Under the pieces are notes generated by a model that worked only from the letters and a program-made list of their open reading frames with translations, searched no databases and had not been told where the DNA came from. A program made the translations under genes and the position numbers. Shown one piece after another: positions 24,081-33,867 of a stretch of 64,000 nt of DNA. Position 1 is the stretch's first letter. Every line of letters begins with the position of its first letter. The DNA comes from LMUY01 sp965199555 (GTDB lineage Bacteria > Pseudomonadota > Alphaproteobacteria > Acetobacterales > Acetobacteraceae), in assembly GCA_965199555.1 (NCBI GenBank), contig CBDASJ010000006.1:186001-250000 (forward strand). Reading direction: 5' to 3'.

Positions 24081-25768
24081 TCCACCCGGTGCTCCGCCGT
24101 GTCGACGGGGGTAGGCGCGGCGGTGCCCGCCAGCTTGGCCTGCAACGCCGGGACGTCCTGCGGGTCGGGGTTGAGGATCAGTGCCCGACGCCATTGCACC
24201 TCCGCCTCGCGCCGTCGCCCGGCCGCCATGTAGGCGTCGCCCAGATGGCCGTTAACCGTAGAGTCCTCCGGTTGCAACTCCACCGCCCGCTCCAGAAAGC
24301 GGATCGCGCCCGCCTTGTCGCCTTGGCGCAGCAACACCCAGCCCAGGCTGTCGACGATGGAGCCGTCATTCGGCCGCTCCTCCACCGCACGCTCCACCAT
24401 CTGCCGGGCGCGCGACAGGTTGCGGCCCTGCTCGGCCCAGGCGTAGCCCAGATAGTTCAGGACGTATGGCTGGTCGGGCGCCAAGTCGAGCGCCTTGAGC
24501 ATGTCGGCCTCGGCGTGAGGCCAATCATGGTCGCGATCGTACGCCATGCCCCGCTCGTAGAACAACGCCCAGTTGGATGGCCGCGGCTGGTGCAGCCGTT
24601 CGATCGCGCGGGTGTAGGTGTCGATCGCCTCGGTGAAGTGGTTCCCGGCGCGCTGCATTTCCGCCAGCAAGGCCAACGGCTCAGGGCGCGACGCGTACTG
24701 CGTGGCAAGTTGCTCCAACTGCTGCTGGGCCTCCGCCAGGTGGCCTTCCCGCTCCGCGTATTGCGCCTGGCGCAACTGCACCACAGCGATCAGCGGATCG
24801 CTGGGCGGAACGGCGGCCAACGTCTCGGCGGCGGCACCGGCCTGATGGCTGCCCGCTTGGATGTCGGCCAGCAGCAAGCGTGCCGAGGTGAAATCCGGCC
24901 GCAGGTCCAGCGCCATGCGCAGCAGCAGCAACGCGAAGTCGCCCGCGTCCTGGCGTTGCAGGCTGGCGGCGAGTGCCAGATAGGCTTCGGCCACGCCATC
25001 CCGCGCCGTGGCCACCTGGGGCGCGGCGACGTCCTGTTGAAGGGCCGGCTCGGCGATCGACAGGTCCGGGCTGGCCTGCACCGTCGCGCGGATCGTTGCT
25101 CGCGCCTCGTCGGCCTGCCCGTTGCGGGCCTGCCAACTGGCGGCGATCACGCCCAGGCGCAGGTTCAGCGCACCGTATTCCACCAGAGCCAAGCGATACA
25201 GCCGCGCGGCATCCGCCGTGCGGCCGGCTTGGTCGTTGATCAAGGCGGCGTGCAGCGCGAATATTCCGCGGTAGCGCGTGCCCTCGATAAAGGGACGCAG
25301 TGTATTCAGCGCCTCGTCCGTCGCCCCGGCCCCTTGCTCGGACCAGGCACGCAGCAGTGGTTGCAGGATTTGGGTGGCACCTTGCGACGGCAGGCCGCCG
25401 AATGCCGCCTCCGCCGCTCGCCAGTTGCCGGCCTTCACGGCCGCATTCGCCAGCACCAGGGCAGACATCGGGCTGGCAGGCTGGTCACGCGCTAGGCCCA
25501 CCGCTTCAGGTCGACCCGCCAGGACGGCGGCGGCGAAGGCCTGCTGCTGCAGCTCCGGGTTCTGCGGGTCGGCCTTCAGCGCGGCGATCAGGTTCTGCGC
25601 TGCCGCAGCGGGGTCGGTCTGTTGCAATGCGAAGCCGCCGACCAGGATGTCGCCAGACGTGCCGGCCAGCGGACGGGAGGCCGGCCCGGGCACGTCCGCC
25701 GGGTCCGCCGCGGCACAGGCCGACAGCAAACACAGGGTGAGCAGCGCGGCGTGCGAACGGTGCAACAT
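24077..25768 (-). CDS. TPR-repeat lipoprotein
   Basis: A 563-residue protein with a lipoprotein signal (LLTLCLLSAC, Cys at residue 18) followed by about ten tetratricopeptide repeats. The best repeats are near the C-terminus: YVLNYLGYAWAEQGRNLSRA, SIVDSLGWVLLRQGDKAGAI and STVNGHLGDAYMAAGRRREA. Homologues are often found upstream of ispE in alphaproteobacteria. The role is unknown; an envelope scaffold is the reasonable guess. Its stop overlaps the ispE start, so the two are coupled. Confidence 0.85.
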   Translation of the reverse strand: MLHRSHAALLTLCLLSACAAADPADVPGPASRPLAGTSGDILVGGFALQQTDPAAAAQNLIAALKADPQNPELQQQAFAAAVLAGRPEAVGLARDQPASPMSALVLANAAVKAGNWRAAEAAFGGLPSQGATQILQPLLRAWSEQGAGATDEALNTLRPFIEGTRYRGIFALHAALINDQAGRTADAARLYRLALVEYGALNLRLGVIAASWQARNGQADEARATIRATVQASPDLSIAEPALQQDVAAPQVATARDGVAEAYLALAASLQRQDAGDFALLLLRMALDLRPDFTSARLLLADIQAGSHQAGAAAETLAAVPPSDPLIAVVQLRQAQYAEREGHLAEAQQQLEQLATQYASRPEPLALLAEMQRAGNHFTEAIDTYTRAIERLHQPRPSNWALFYERGMAYDRDHDWPHAEADMLKALDLAPDQPYVLNYLGYAWAEQGRNLSRARQMVERAVEERPNDGSIVDSLGWVLLRQGDKAGAIRFLERAVELQPEDSTVNGHLGDAYMAAGRRREAEVQWRRALILNPDPQDVPALQAKLAGTAAPTPVDTAEHRVE

Positions 25769-25823
25769 GGCATCAGGTGTATCGCCCGGGCGCCACGGTT
25801 GCCAAGGGTGGCGCCCGGGCTGG

Positions 25824-27449
25824 CTACATCCCGCCGGGGTAGTTCGGGCCGCCGCCGCCTTCCGGCACGCACCAGTCGATGTTCTGCGTCGGGTCCTTGA
25901 TGTCGCAGGTTTTGCAATGGACGCAGTTCTGCGCGTTGATCTGCAAGCGGGGCTCGCCTTCCTCCACGCCGACGGCCTCGTAAACGCCGGCGGGGCAGTA
26001 GCGGCTTTCCGGGCTGCGGAACTCGTCCCAGTTCACGCCTTTCCAGGCGGCCGGGTCTCGCAGCCGCAAATGCACCGGCTGGTTTTCCTCGTGGTTGGTG
26101 TTGCTGATAAACACGGACGACAGCTTGTCGAAGGTCAGCGTGCCGTCCGGCTTCGGGTACGCGATAGGCTGCGCCTTTGCCGCCTTGCCCAGCGTTTCGT
26201 TGTCCGCATGGGCATGGTGCATGGTCCACGGCGCCTTGCCGCGGAACAGGTACGTGTCCAGCGCGGAATAGGCGATGCCGCCATACAGCCCGAATTTGCT
26301 GAACGCCGGGCGGATGTTGCGTGCGGCGCTCAGCTCCTGCCACACCCAACTCGCCCGGATCTTCTCGGCGAAGCCGACCGGCTCGGCAGGCTTGTCGCCG
26401 GCGAGCGCTTCGGCCACCGCTTCGGCTGCCACCATGCCGGATTTCATCGCCGTATGCGTACCCTTGATCTTCGGGACGTTGAGGAAGCCGGCGGTGTCGC
26501 CGATCAGCGCGCCGCCGGGAAAGGTCAGCTTCGGCATGGATTGCAGCCCGCCTTCGCTCAGCGCACGCGCGCCGTAGCCGATGCGGCGGCCGCCCTGGAA
26601 GTGCTTGCGTACCGAAGGGTGGGCCTTCAGCCGCTGCATCTCGTCGAACGGGGACAGCCAGGTGTTCTTGTAATCCAGCCCGACAACGAAGCCGTAGGAC
26701 ACCATGCGGTCGCCCCAATGGTACAACCAGGAGCCGCCATAGGTGCCAGGGTCCAGCGGCCAGCCGACGCTGTGTTCGATAAGGCCGGGCCTATGCTGCT
26801 CCGCTGGGATTTCCCACAGCTCCTTGATCCCCAGCGCATAGGTCGGTGGGTCGCTTCCGTCGCGCAACTGGAACCGCTCAATAAGCTTCTTCGTCAGCGA
26901 GCCGCGGCAGCCCTCCGCGAACAGCGTATAGGTTGCGCGCAACTCCATGCCGGGTTGGTAGTTGGCGCCGTGTCCGCCCTCCTTTTCCACACCCATGTCG
27001 CCGGTGGCCACGCCGACGATGCGGCCGTCCTCCTCCAGCAGCTCGGCGGCGGCGAAGCCGGGGTAAATTTCCACCCCCGCTTCCTCCGCCTGCTGGCCCA
27101 GCCAGCGGCACACATTGCCGAGTGACACGATGTAGTTGCCGTGATTGTGCATCTGCGGCGGCGTCGGCAGGCGGATGGCGCGCGTGGCGGTCAGGAACAG
27201 GAAGCGGTCCTCGCCAGCCGGCGTGGTCAGCGGGGCGCCGCGCTCCTGCCAGTCCGGCAGCAACTCGGCCAGCGCCCGCGGCTCGATCACCGCGCCCGAC
27301 AGGATGTGGGCTCCCACTTCGCCGCCTTTTTCCACCACGCAAACGGAGGCCTCGGGGGCGAGCTGCTTCAGGCGGATCGCGGCGGCTAGGCCTGCCGGGC
27401 CAGCCCCCACGATCACCACGTCGAACTCCATCGCCTCGCGCTCTGACAT
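25824..27449 (-). CDS. etfD: electron transfer flavoprotein-ubiquinone oxidoreductase
   Basis: A 541-residue inner-membrane-associated enzyme that passes electrons from ETF (reduced by acyl-CoA dehydrogenases) to ubiquinone. DVVIVGAGPAGLAAAIRLKQ is the FAD dinucleotide fold; HILSGAVIEPRALAELLPDW is a family segment. The C-terminal domain has the single [4Fe-4S] ligand set (CPAGVYE, NCVHCKTCDIKDP). It complements the acyl-CoA dehydrogenases at 58374-60743. The start has a good ribosome site (GGGAGGAAATCG). Only 31 nt separate it from the divergent glycosylase. Confidence 0.96.
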   Translation of the reverse strand: MSEREAMEFDVVIVGAGPAGLAAAIRLKQLAPEASVCVVEKGGEVGAHILSGAVIEPRALAELLPDWQERGAPLTTPAGEDRFLFLTATRAIRLPTPPQMHNHGNYIVSLGNVCRWLGQQAEEAGVEIYPGFAAAELLEEDGRIVGVATGDMGVEKEGGHGANYQPGMELRATYTLFAEGCRGSLTKKLIERFQLRDGSDPPTYALGIKELWEIPAEQHRPGLIEHSVGWPLDPGTYGGSWLYHWGDRMVSYGFVVGLDYKNTWLSPFDEMQRLKAHPSVRKHFQGGRRIGYGARALSEGGLQSMPKLTFPGGALIGDTAGFLNVPKIKGTHTAMKSGMVAAEAVAEALAGDKPAEPVGFAEKIRASWVWQELSAARNIRPAFSKFGLYGGIAYSALDTYLFRGKAPWTMHHAHADNETLGKAAKAQPIAYPKPDGTLTFDKLSSVFISNTNHEENQPVHLRLRDPAAWKGVNWDEFRSPESRYCPAGVYEAVGVEEGEPRLQINAQNCVHCKTCDIKDPTQNIDWCVPEGGGGPNYPGGM

Positions 27450-27480
27450 CGATTTCCTCCCAATTCCACTTTAACTAGGA

Positions 27481-28311
27481 ATGAATTGGGCAACACGCCA
27501 GCCATGGCAGCGCGGCGCAGCCCCGGTTTGCAGCGGAGGAGCGATTCTGGACGACCTGGCATGGCTGCGGCTCCAGCTCGAATGGGGCGCGGACGAGGCG
27601 TTGGACGACGGCCCGGTCGACCGCCGCAGCGTGCCCGCCGCCGCGGTGGCCGAGGCCGCGCCCGCTGCGGCCGTGCCCCTCGTGCCGGTCGGGCTGGCGG
27701 GCGTGGGCCAGGCCCAGGCGCTGGCGGACGCCGCCGCCTCGGTGGCGGCGTTGCAGGCGGCGCTGGCGGGGTTTGAGGGTTGCGCCCTGCGTGCCACTGC
27801 AACGAACCTGGTGTTCGCTGACGGCGACCCGGACTCCCGCATGGTGCTGGTGGGTGACGTACCCGGTGCCGCGGAAGACCGGGCCGGGCGGCCGTTCGCC
27901 GGCCCGGCAGGCCTGTTCCTGGACCGAATGTTCGCGTCCGCCGGGCTGGACCGGGCGCGCTGGCGCTCGATCAGCTTGCTGCCCTGGCGCCCGCCCGGCG
28001 ACCGCAAGCCGACCGACCGCGAAATCCAGCTCTGCCTGCCGTTCCTGTGGCGCCACCTCGCGCTGCTGCAACCGCGCCGCGTCGTGGTAATGGGCGGCCT
28101 GGCCGCACGCAGCCTGCTGCCGGGTGGCGGTCGCAGACCTCGCGGTGTGTGGCACGACCTGGCGATCCCTGGCCTGCCCGGCACGGTGCCGACGCTGGCC
28201 CTGCCCACGCCCGCCCACATTCAGGCCACGCCGATGGCCAAGCGGGATGCCTGGGCCGATTTGCTGCGCCTGCGACGCCTATTGGACGCGGAACCTACCG
28301 GTCACAATTAG
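27481..28311 (+). CDS. uracil-DNA glycosylase family 4-like protein with altered motifs
   Basis: A 276-residue protein clearly related to family 4 uracil-DNA glycosylases: CALRATATNLVFADGDPDSR, RPFAGPAGLFLDRMF, LLPWRPPGDRKPTDREI and RRVVVMGGLAARSLL follow the family order. Two key motifs are changed. The first reads GDVPGAAED in place of GEAPGxxED. The late H-P-x-x-L-L-R loop reads TPAHIQATP. It may therefore have weak or different activity. The N-terminal 100 residues are Ala/Pro-rich. No better in-frame start than 27481 was found. Confidence 0.75.
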   Translation: MNWATRQPWQRGAAPVCSGGAILDDLAWLRLQLEWGADEALDDGPVDRRSVPAAAVAEAAPAAAVPLVPVGLAGVGQAQALADAAASVAALQAALAGFEGCALRATATNLVFADGDPDSRMVLVGDVPGAAEDRAGRPFAGPAGLFLDRMFASAGLDRARWRSISLLPWRPPGDRKPTDREIQLCLPFLWRHLALLQPRRVVVMGGLAARSLLPGGGRRPRGVWHDLAIPGLPGTVPTLALPTPAHIQATPMAKRDAWADLLRLRRLLDAEPTGHN

Positions 28312-28424
28312 TTTACCTTGCACATTAAACCCTGCAATTTACGGCTTATTCATCACCAATGATTTCGATGGTATGACCTGGTAGCCGTTGCAACGGCAAT
28401 CGGCACCGTGTAGCGCCCGCCGCC

Positions 28425-30269
28425 ATGCGAGGAGTCGGCCAAGCGTTCTCCCGCCTTCCCGCCGCCCGGGCGTTTATCGCCGGGGCCGCGATCCTTTCGG
28501 GGTCCATCCCGGCGGGCGTCGTGCATGCGGCTGGGTTGAGTGAGGAAACAGCGTTCGCGAACCCCAGGATCGGGCCGGCCGTGCCGGGCGGCGGCCTGGG
28601 CGGCGCGGGCTTGCCGCAGCCGCTGACGCCGAGCGACGCTGGCCGGTTGCGCCGCATCTTCGCATTGCAGGCGTCCGGCAAGTTCGACGCCGCCGCAGCC
28701 GAAATGGACGGCGTGTTGGACCCGGTGCTGAGCGGCCACGTGCTGGCGCAACGCTACCTGGACCGGCGCTCGCGACCGAGTTCCGCCCAACTCGCGACCT
28801 GGCTGGCGCACTACCCGGACCACCCCGACAGCGCGGCGATCCACTTGCTGCTGCTGTCCCGCCTGGCGATCGGGTCGCCGCGCCCCCCCGCGCCGGACCT
28901 GGTGATGCTGGCGCCTGACCCGCCCGCCGCCGCAGCCCCCGAGGAAGACGAGCCGCCGCAGCGCCGCTTGTCCCGCAACGCGTTGCTGGACCGGACAGTG
29001 CAGGAGCGTGCCCGCGCCGGGAATGCCGACAGCGCCGTGCTGCTGCTGGCCCGCACCAGGGGTCTGGACACGCTGTACGGCAGCCAGTTGCGCGCCGAAA
29101 TCGCGCAGATCCTATTCACCCAAGGCCGAGACGAGGAAGCCTTGCGCCTGGCGCGCCGGGCGTTGCGGGAGTCCACCGCCCGCGTGGGATTGGCCGGCTA
29201 CGTCGCCGGGCTTGCCGCCTGGCGCCTGGGTCGCCCGGCGGAGGCACAACCGTTGTTCGAGGCCGCGAGCCAGGCGGAAATCGCCTCCCCGAGCCTACGT
29301 GCCGGCGCTGCGTTCTGGGCCGGGCGGGCCCATCTTCGCAACCATGACCCGGCCGGCTACCGGCCCTGGATGCGCCAGGCCGCAGCGGCGCAGCGCACCT
29401 TCTACGGCCTGCTTGCCCGGCGCATCCTGGGCCTGGAACCGACGCTTCAGGGCGGCCGGGACACGCTGTCTGCGGCGGATACGGATGCGTTGCTGGGCAA
29501 CCCGCATGGCCGGCGGGCCTTGGCGCTGCTGCAAATCGGGCAATCCCGCCGGGCGGAGGCGGAACTGCGCTGCCTGTGGCCGCAAATCGCCGCCGATCCC
29601 GGGCTGAGCGACGCCGTGCTGCGCGTGGCGGAAGCGGCCGGGCTGCTGGACCTGTCCGCCCAACTGGCCGGGTTGATCGAGACCGCGGAAGGCCGGCCGC
29701 ATGACGAGGCACGGTTTCCCATTCCGGGACTGCGCCCGGCGGGCGGCTTCCGCATGGACCCGGCCATCGTTTATGCGCTGACCCGGCTGGAATCGAACTT
29801 CGATCCGTCCGCCGTATCAAGCGTCGGCGCCCGCGGGCTGATGCAAGTGATGCCGCTGACCGCCAGCTACATGACGGGCAACGGCGACACCGCCACCGAG
29901 AGCTATGCCCGGCGTCTGCACGACCCGGCCACCAATCTCGCCGTCGGGCAAAGCTACGTCATGTACCTGGCCAAGATGGACGGCGTGGACGGCGACCTGA
30001 TCCGGCTATTCGCCAGCTACAATGCCGGGCCCACCAGCTTCGCCCGCATGGCAGGGACGATCCCGCCCTCGGACGATCCCTTGCTGTTCATCGAAAGCAT
30101 CCCCAATGACGAGACGCGCGGCTTCGTGCCTCGCGCGCTGACCTACACCTGGATCTACGCGGCCCGGCTGCATTTGCCGGCGCCCAGCCTGGACGAGCTC
30201 GCCGCCGGCGCCTGGCCGACGTTCCACGCGCAGACGCCGCGACGGGAAGAACTCGCCCGCCTGCATTGA
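28425..30269 (+). CDS. soluble lytic murein transglycosylase (Slt70-like)
   Basis: A 614-residue periplasmic protein with a signal peptide (ARAFIAGAAILSGSIPAG, cleavage near VHAA). A long alpha-helical superhelical region is followed by a C-terminal SLT domain: ALTRLESNFDPSAVSSVGAR carries the catalytic Glu, then GLMQVMP and ASYNAGPTSFARM. It cleaves the MurNAc-GlcNAc bond of peptidoglycan with 1,6-anhydro product formation. The upstream 113 nt (28312-28424) are AT-rich for this genome and probably hold its promoter (TTGCAC near 28318). Confidence 0.93.
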   Translation: MRGVGQAFSRLPAARAFIAGAAILSGSIPAGVVHAAGLSEETAFANPRIGPAVPGGGLGGAGLPQPLTPSDAGRLRRIFALQASGKFDAAAAEMDGVLDPVLSGHVLAQRYLDRRSRPSSAQLATWLAHYPDHPDSAAIHLLLLSRLAIGSPRPPAPDLVMLAPDPPAAAAPEEDEPPQRRLSRNALLDRTVQERARAGNADSAVLLLARTRGLDTLYGSQLRAEIAQILFTQGRDEEALRLARRALRESTARVGLAGYVAGLAAWRLGRPAEAQPLFEAASQAEIASPSLRAGAAFWAGRAHLRNHDPAGYRPWMRQAAAAQRTFYGLLARRILGLEPTLQGGRDTLSAADTDALLGNPHGRRALALLQIGQSRRAEAELRCLWPQIAADPGLSDAVLRVAEAAGLLDLSAQLAGLIETAEGRPHDEARFPIPGLRPAGGFRMDPAIVYALTRLESNFDPSAVSSVGARGLMQVMPLTASYMTGNGDTATESYARRLHDPATNLAVGQSYVMYLAKMDGVDGDLIRLFASYNAGPTSFARMAGTIPPSDDPLLFIESIPNDETRGFVPRALTYTWIYAARLHLPAPSLDELAAGAWPTFHAQTPRREELARLH

Positions 30270-30281
30270 GGGAGGTTCGCC

Positions 30282-30824
30282 TTGGCCATCGACCCAAGCC
30301 GCCGCTTCATCCCCGTTTCGATCGCCGTGCTGACGGTGTCCGACACGCGGACAACCGAGAATGACACCTCCGGCGACACGCTGGCCGCGCGGGTGCAGGC
30401 TGCCGGGCACGTGCTGGCCGCCCGCGGCATCGAGCGCGACGAGGTTGCCGGGATCGAACGTCGCCTGCGCGACTGGATCGCTGATCCCGCGATCGACGTG
30501 GTGATCACCACCGGTGGCACGGGCATCACAGGCCGCGACGTCACGCCGGAAGCGTTCGACCGGGTGCTCGAGAAACGCATCGAGGGTTTTGGCGAGCTGT
30601 TCCGCATGATCAGCTTCGGCAAGATCGGCACCTCCACCATGCAATCGCGCGCGCTTGCCGGCGTGGCTTCCGGCACCTACCTGTTCGCCCTGCCCGGCAG
30701 CACCGGCGCGGTCAAGGACGGTTGGGACGACATCCTCGTATCGCAGTTGGATAGCCGCTTTCGCCCCTGCAACTTGGTCGAACTGATGCCTCGTCTCCAG
30801 GAACACCTTAAAGCCGCCGAGTGA
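30282..30824 (+). CDS. moaB: molybdenum cofactor biosynthesis protein B
   Basis: A 180-residue MoaB/Mog-type protein. IAVLTVSDTRTTENDTSGDT, VVITTGGTGITGRDVTPEAF and LFALPGSTGAVKDGW are family landmarks. It adenylates molybdopterin before molybdate insertion, or has a related role. The start is TTG at 30282, preceded by GGGAGG at a good distance and 12 nt after the transglycosylase stop. Its product would be needed by the molybdopterin hydroxylase at 47461. Confidence 0.93.
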   Translation: MAIDPSRRFIPVSIAVLTVSDTRTTENDTSGDTLAARVQAAGHVLAARGIERDEVAGIERRLRDWIADPAIDVVITTGGTGITGRDVTPEAFDRVLEKRIEGFGELFRMISFGKIGTSTMQSRALAGVASGTYLFALPGSTGAVKDGWDDILVSQLDSRFRPCNLVELMPRLQEHLKAAE

Positions 30825-30958
30825 CGTCTGCCGTCGCGCACTCACGTTCCCACTTCGTTCTTGACGACATCTGAGCGACCCGCCATTGTCACCTTGAACA
30901 GACGGGGAACGATGCCGTGCTCGCAAACACTTTGCCGACCCGTTCCGAGGCGTTCCCG

Positions 30959-32044
30959 ATGCCGTCGTTGGCACGGCACGGCAGGGGAGCGACCACCAAT
31001 CCGGACGCCCGCTTTGATCGCATGCATGGCGAGGCATTCGATGATGGCTGGGGCACGTTGGAGGAAGCGTTCGCCGAGCTGCCGCCGCTTCCCACCTCTC
31101 TGATCCGCGACGCCAGCCGCTCCGTCATCAGTTGGAACACCAGTCCCGATGTCGGCTTCGACCGTGCGGTCAATCCGTATCGTGGCTGCGAGCACGGCTG
31201 CATCTACTGCTATGCCAGGCCGAGCCATGCCTATCTCGGCTACTCCCCGGGACTGGATTTCGAAACCAAGCTCGTGTTCAAGCCCGACGTGGCCGAGCAG
31301 CTGGAGCGGGAGTTGCGCAAGCCCAACTACATCGCCCGGCCGATCGCACTCGGCTCCAACACCGACCCGTACCAGCCGGTGGAGCGGACGATGAAGCTGA
31401 CGCGCGCGGTGCTGGAGGTGCTGGAGCGGTTCGGCCATCCCGTGTCGATCGTCACCAAGTCCGCCGGCGTGCTGCGCGACATCGACGTCCTGCAACGTTT
31501 GTCGAAGCGCGGGCTGGTTCGCGTTTGGCTGTCCGTCACCACGCTGGATGCCGCGCTGGCCCGCAAGATGGAACCGCGCGCTGCCACCCCGCCCCGGCGC
31601 CTCGCGGCCGTGTCCGCCCTGGCCGCGGCCGGCGTGCCGGTCGGCGTGCTGGCCGCGCCCATGATCCCCGGCCTCAATGACGCGGAGCTGGAGCGGATCA
31701 TCGCGGCGGCCAAGCAGGCGGGCGCGAGCACCGTGAGCTACGTGCTGCTGCGCTTGCCGTTGGAGTTGCGGCAGATGTTCGAGGCGTGGCTGACGCAGCA
31801 CTTTCCCGACCGGGCGCGGCACGTGCTGAACCTGGTGCGGGAAACACGCGGCGGGGCGTTGAACGATGCCAAGTTCCACAGCCGGTTCGCCGGCACCGGC
31901 GTGTATGCCGATTTGCTAGCCCGACGCTTCACCCGTGCCGCGCGCCAGCACGGCTTGCAGGAACGGGTGAAACTGGACTGCTCGCACTTCGCAGCGCCGC
32001 CCCAGGCGGGTGCGCGCGCGCAGGTGCAGATGTCCTTGTTCTAG
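30959..32044 (+). CDS. PA0069/SplB-like radical SAM protein
   Basis: A 361-residue protein with the radical SAM cluster motif C-x3-C-x2-C in NPYRGCEHGCIYCYARPSHA. ALGSNTDPYQPVER and VSIVTKSAGVLRD match the PA0069 family, related to spore photoproduct lyase and of uncertain function. LSVTTLDAALARKMEPRA is another family segment. The start at 30959 (MPSLARHGRG) is preferred to 30917 because homologues begin with the same short arginine-rich lead. The 92 nt before 30917 hold nothing I can name. Confidence 0.9.
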   Translation: MPSLARHGRGATTNPDARFDRMHGEAFDDGWGTLEEAFAELPPLPTSLIRDASRSVISWNTSPDVGFDRAVNPYRGCEHGCIYCYARPSHAYLGYSPGLDFETKLVFKPDVAEQLERELRKPNYIARPIALGSNTDPYQPVERTMKLTRAVLEVLERFGHPVSIVTKSAGVLRDIDVLQRLSKRGLVRVWLSVTTLDAALARKMEPRAATPPRRLAAVSALAAAGVPVGVLAAPMIPGLNDAELERIIAAAKQAGASTVSYVLLRLPLELRQMFEAWLTQHFPDRARHVLNLVRETRGGALNDAKFHSRFAGTGVYADLLARRFTRAARQHGLQERVKLDCSHFAAPPQAGARAQVQMSLF

Positions 32045-32090
32045 GAAGGACGCTTCCTTGCGACTCGCTCAGGCTGCTATTGCCACCACC

Positions 32091-32723
32091 ATGCCGGACT
32101 TTTTGATCGAGGGCGGATATGACGGCCGCGTGGCCGGGGTGGACGAGGTCGGGCGTGGCCCGCTCGCTGGCCCTGTCGTCGCGGCAGCGGTGGTCTTTCC
32201 GACGGGCGTCAGCCTGACCCTGGCTGCGATGCTGGATGATTCGAAGAAGCTGACGGCTGAACAGCGCAATGCTGCCTACCAGGCCCTGTTGGACTCCGGC
32301 CTGGCCGAGATCGGCGTCGGTGCTGCCTCGGTGGCGGAAATCTCGCGCATCAACATCCTTCGCGCGGCGCTGCTTGCCATGCGGCGGGCGGTGGACCGCC
32401 TGCCCGTCATGCCCGTGGCGGCGTTGGTGGACGGCAACCAGGCACCGACCCTGTCCTGTCCGGTGCAATGCGTGGTCGGCGGCGACGCCCAGTGTCTGTC
32501 CATCGCGGCGGCGTCGATCGTGGCCAAAGTGGTGCGCGACCGGGCGATGACCCGGCTGTCCGCACGCCTGCCGATCTATGGCTGGCATTCCAATGCCGGC
32601 TACGGCACGGCTGCCCATCGTGCGGCAATCACCGCGCATGGACCATCTCGCCACCATCGGCCCACTTTCGGCGCAGTCAGGCTACATCTGGAAAGCGCGG
32701 AAGCGGCTCTCGGCGGCGACTGA
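32091..32723 (+). CDS. rnhB: ribonuclease HII
   Basis: A 210-residue nuclease that cleaves RNA in RNA-DNA hybrids and at single ribonucleotides. AGVDEVGRGPLAGPVVAAAV carries the first D-E pair, DDSKKLT, then VDGNQAP and ASIVAKVVRDR with the remaining acidic residues, and GWHSNAGYGT the late motif. ATG 32091 is chosen; the frame is open further upstream only as overlap with the radical SAM gene. In many alphaproteobacteria rnhB precedes ccrM, as here. Confidence 0.95.
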   Translation: MPDFLIEGGYDGRVAGVDEVGRGPLAGPVVAAAVVFPTGVSLTLAAMLDDSKKLTAEQRNAAYQALLDSGLAEIGVGAASVAEISRINILRAALLAMRRAVDRLPVMPVAALVDGNQAPTLSCPVQCVVGGDAQCLSIAAASIVAKVVRDRAMTRLSARLPIYGWHSNAGYGTAAHRAAITAHGPSRHHRPTFGAVRLHLESAEAALGGD

Positions 32724-32793
32724 TTGTCGGCTGGTTGACGCGGCGTCGGCGGCTTCGTCACACTGCCAGCACCATTCCGAAGGTTTCGAGCGC

Positions 32794-33867
32794 TTGGAAA
32801 TCGCCCGCGAGCTGCCGCTGGACCAGGTCTTGCTGGGCGATTGCGTGCGCATGATGGGCATGCTGCCGCCGGCATCCGTCCACTGCATTTTCGCCGACCC
32901 GCCCTACAACCTGCAGCTCCGCGGGGAGTTGCGGCGGCCAGATGACAGCGTGGTCGACGGTGTGGACGACGATTGGGACCAGTTCACCGACTTCGCCGCT
33001 TATGACGCCTTCACCCGCAGTTGGCTGGAGGAATGCCGACGCCTGTTGCGCAAGGACGGTACGATCTGGGTGATCGGCGCCTATCACAACATCTTCCGCG
33101 TCGGCACCATCCTGCAGGACCTTGGCTTCTGGATCCTGAACGACGTGGTATGGCGGAAATCCAACCCGATGCCGAACTTCCGCGGTCGGCGTTTCACCAA
33201 CGCGCATGAGACGATGATCTGGGCGGCGCGCGGCCGCGACAGCCGGTATAAATTCAACTACCACGCCATGAAGTCGCTGAACGACGACCTGCAAATGCGA
33301 AGCGACTGGCTGCTGCCGCTTTGCACCGGGCCGGAACGGCTGCGCAACCAGCACGGGCTCAAGCTGCACCCGACGCAAAAGCCCGAAGCGCTGCTGCATC
33401 GCGTGCTACTCGCCTCGACGGCGCCGGACGACATCGTGCTGGACCCGTTCCTCGGCACCGGCACGACCGCGGCGGTGGCCAAGCGGCTGGGCCGCCACTT
33501 CATCGGGATCGAGCGGCACCCCGCCTACGCGGAAGCGGCGATTGGCCGCGTCCGGCGGGAAAAGCCCTTGCCCCTGAACGGCCTCGCCACCAGCCCGTCG
33601 CGCCGGGACGCGCCGCGCATCCCGTTCGGCAGCTTTGTGGAATCCGGCGTGCTGCCGGCCGGAACGGAGTTGCGCGACCGTATGCGCAAGGTTCGCGCGG
33701 TCGTCTCCGCGGACGGATCGATCGCCAGCGGCGGACATCAGGGATCCATCCACAAGGTCGGCGCGGCGTTGCAGAACGCACCCTCCTGCAATGGCTGGAC
33801 GTTCTGGTATTTCGAACGCGCCGGTACCTGGCTGCCGCTGGACGCGCTGCGGCAGCCGCCACCCTAA
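32794..33867 (+). CDS. ccrM: CcrM-type adenine-N6 DNA methyltransferase (GANTC)
   Basis: A protein of about 357 residues, the size of Caulobacter CcrM. VHCIFADPPYNLQLRGELRR is the beta-class DPPY motif IV with the CcrM-specific NLQL continuation, and VLDPFLGTGTTAAVAKRLGR the SAM motif I. The C-terminal domain (GSFVESGVLPAG and GSIHKVGA) is the CcrM/HinfI extension. CcrM methylates GANTC once per cell cycle. The start is uncertain: TTG at 32794 (GAAGG upstream) fits the family length; ATG at 32638 would overlap rnhB. Its stop overlaps that of the convergent cupin gene. Confidence 0.93.
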   Translation: MEIARELPLDQVLLGDCVRMMGMLPPASVHCIFADPPYNLQLRGELRRPDDSVVDGVDDDWDQFTDFAAYDAFTRSWLEECRRLLRKDGTIWVIGAYHNIFRVGTILQDLGFWILNDVVWRKSNPMPNFRGRRFTNAHETMIWAARGRDSRYKFNYHAMKSLNDDLQMRSDWLLPLCTGPERLRNQHGLKLHPTQKPEALLHRVLLASTAPDDIVLDPFLGTGTTAAVAKRLGRHFIGIERHPAYAEAAIGRVRREKPLPLNGLATSPSRRDAPRIPFGSFVESGVLPAGTELRDRMRKVRAVVSADGSIASGGHQGSIHKVGAALQNAPSCNGWTFWYFERAGTWLPLDALRQPPP

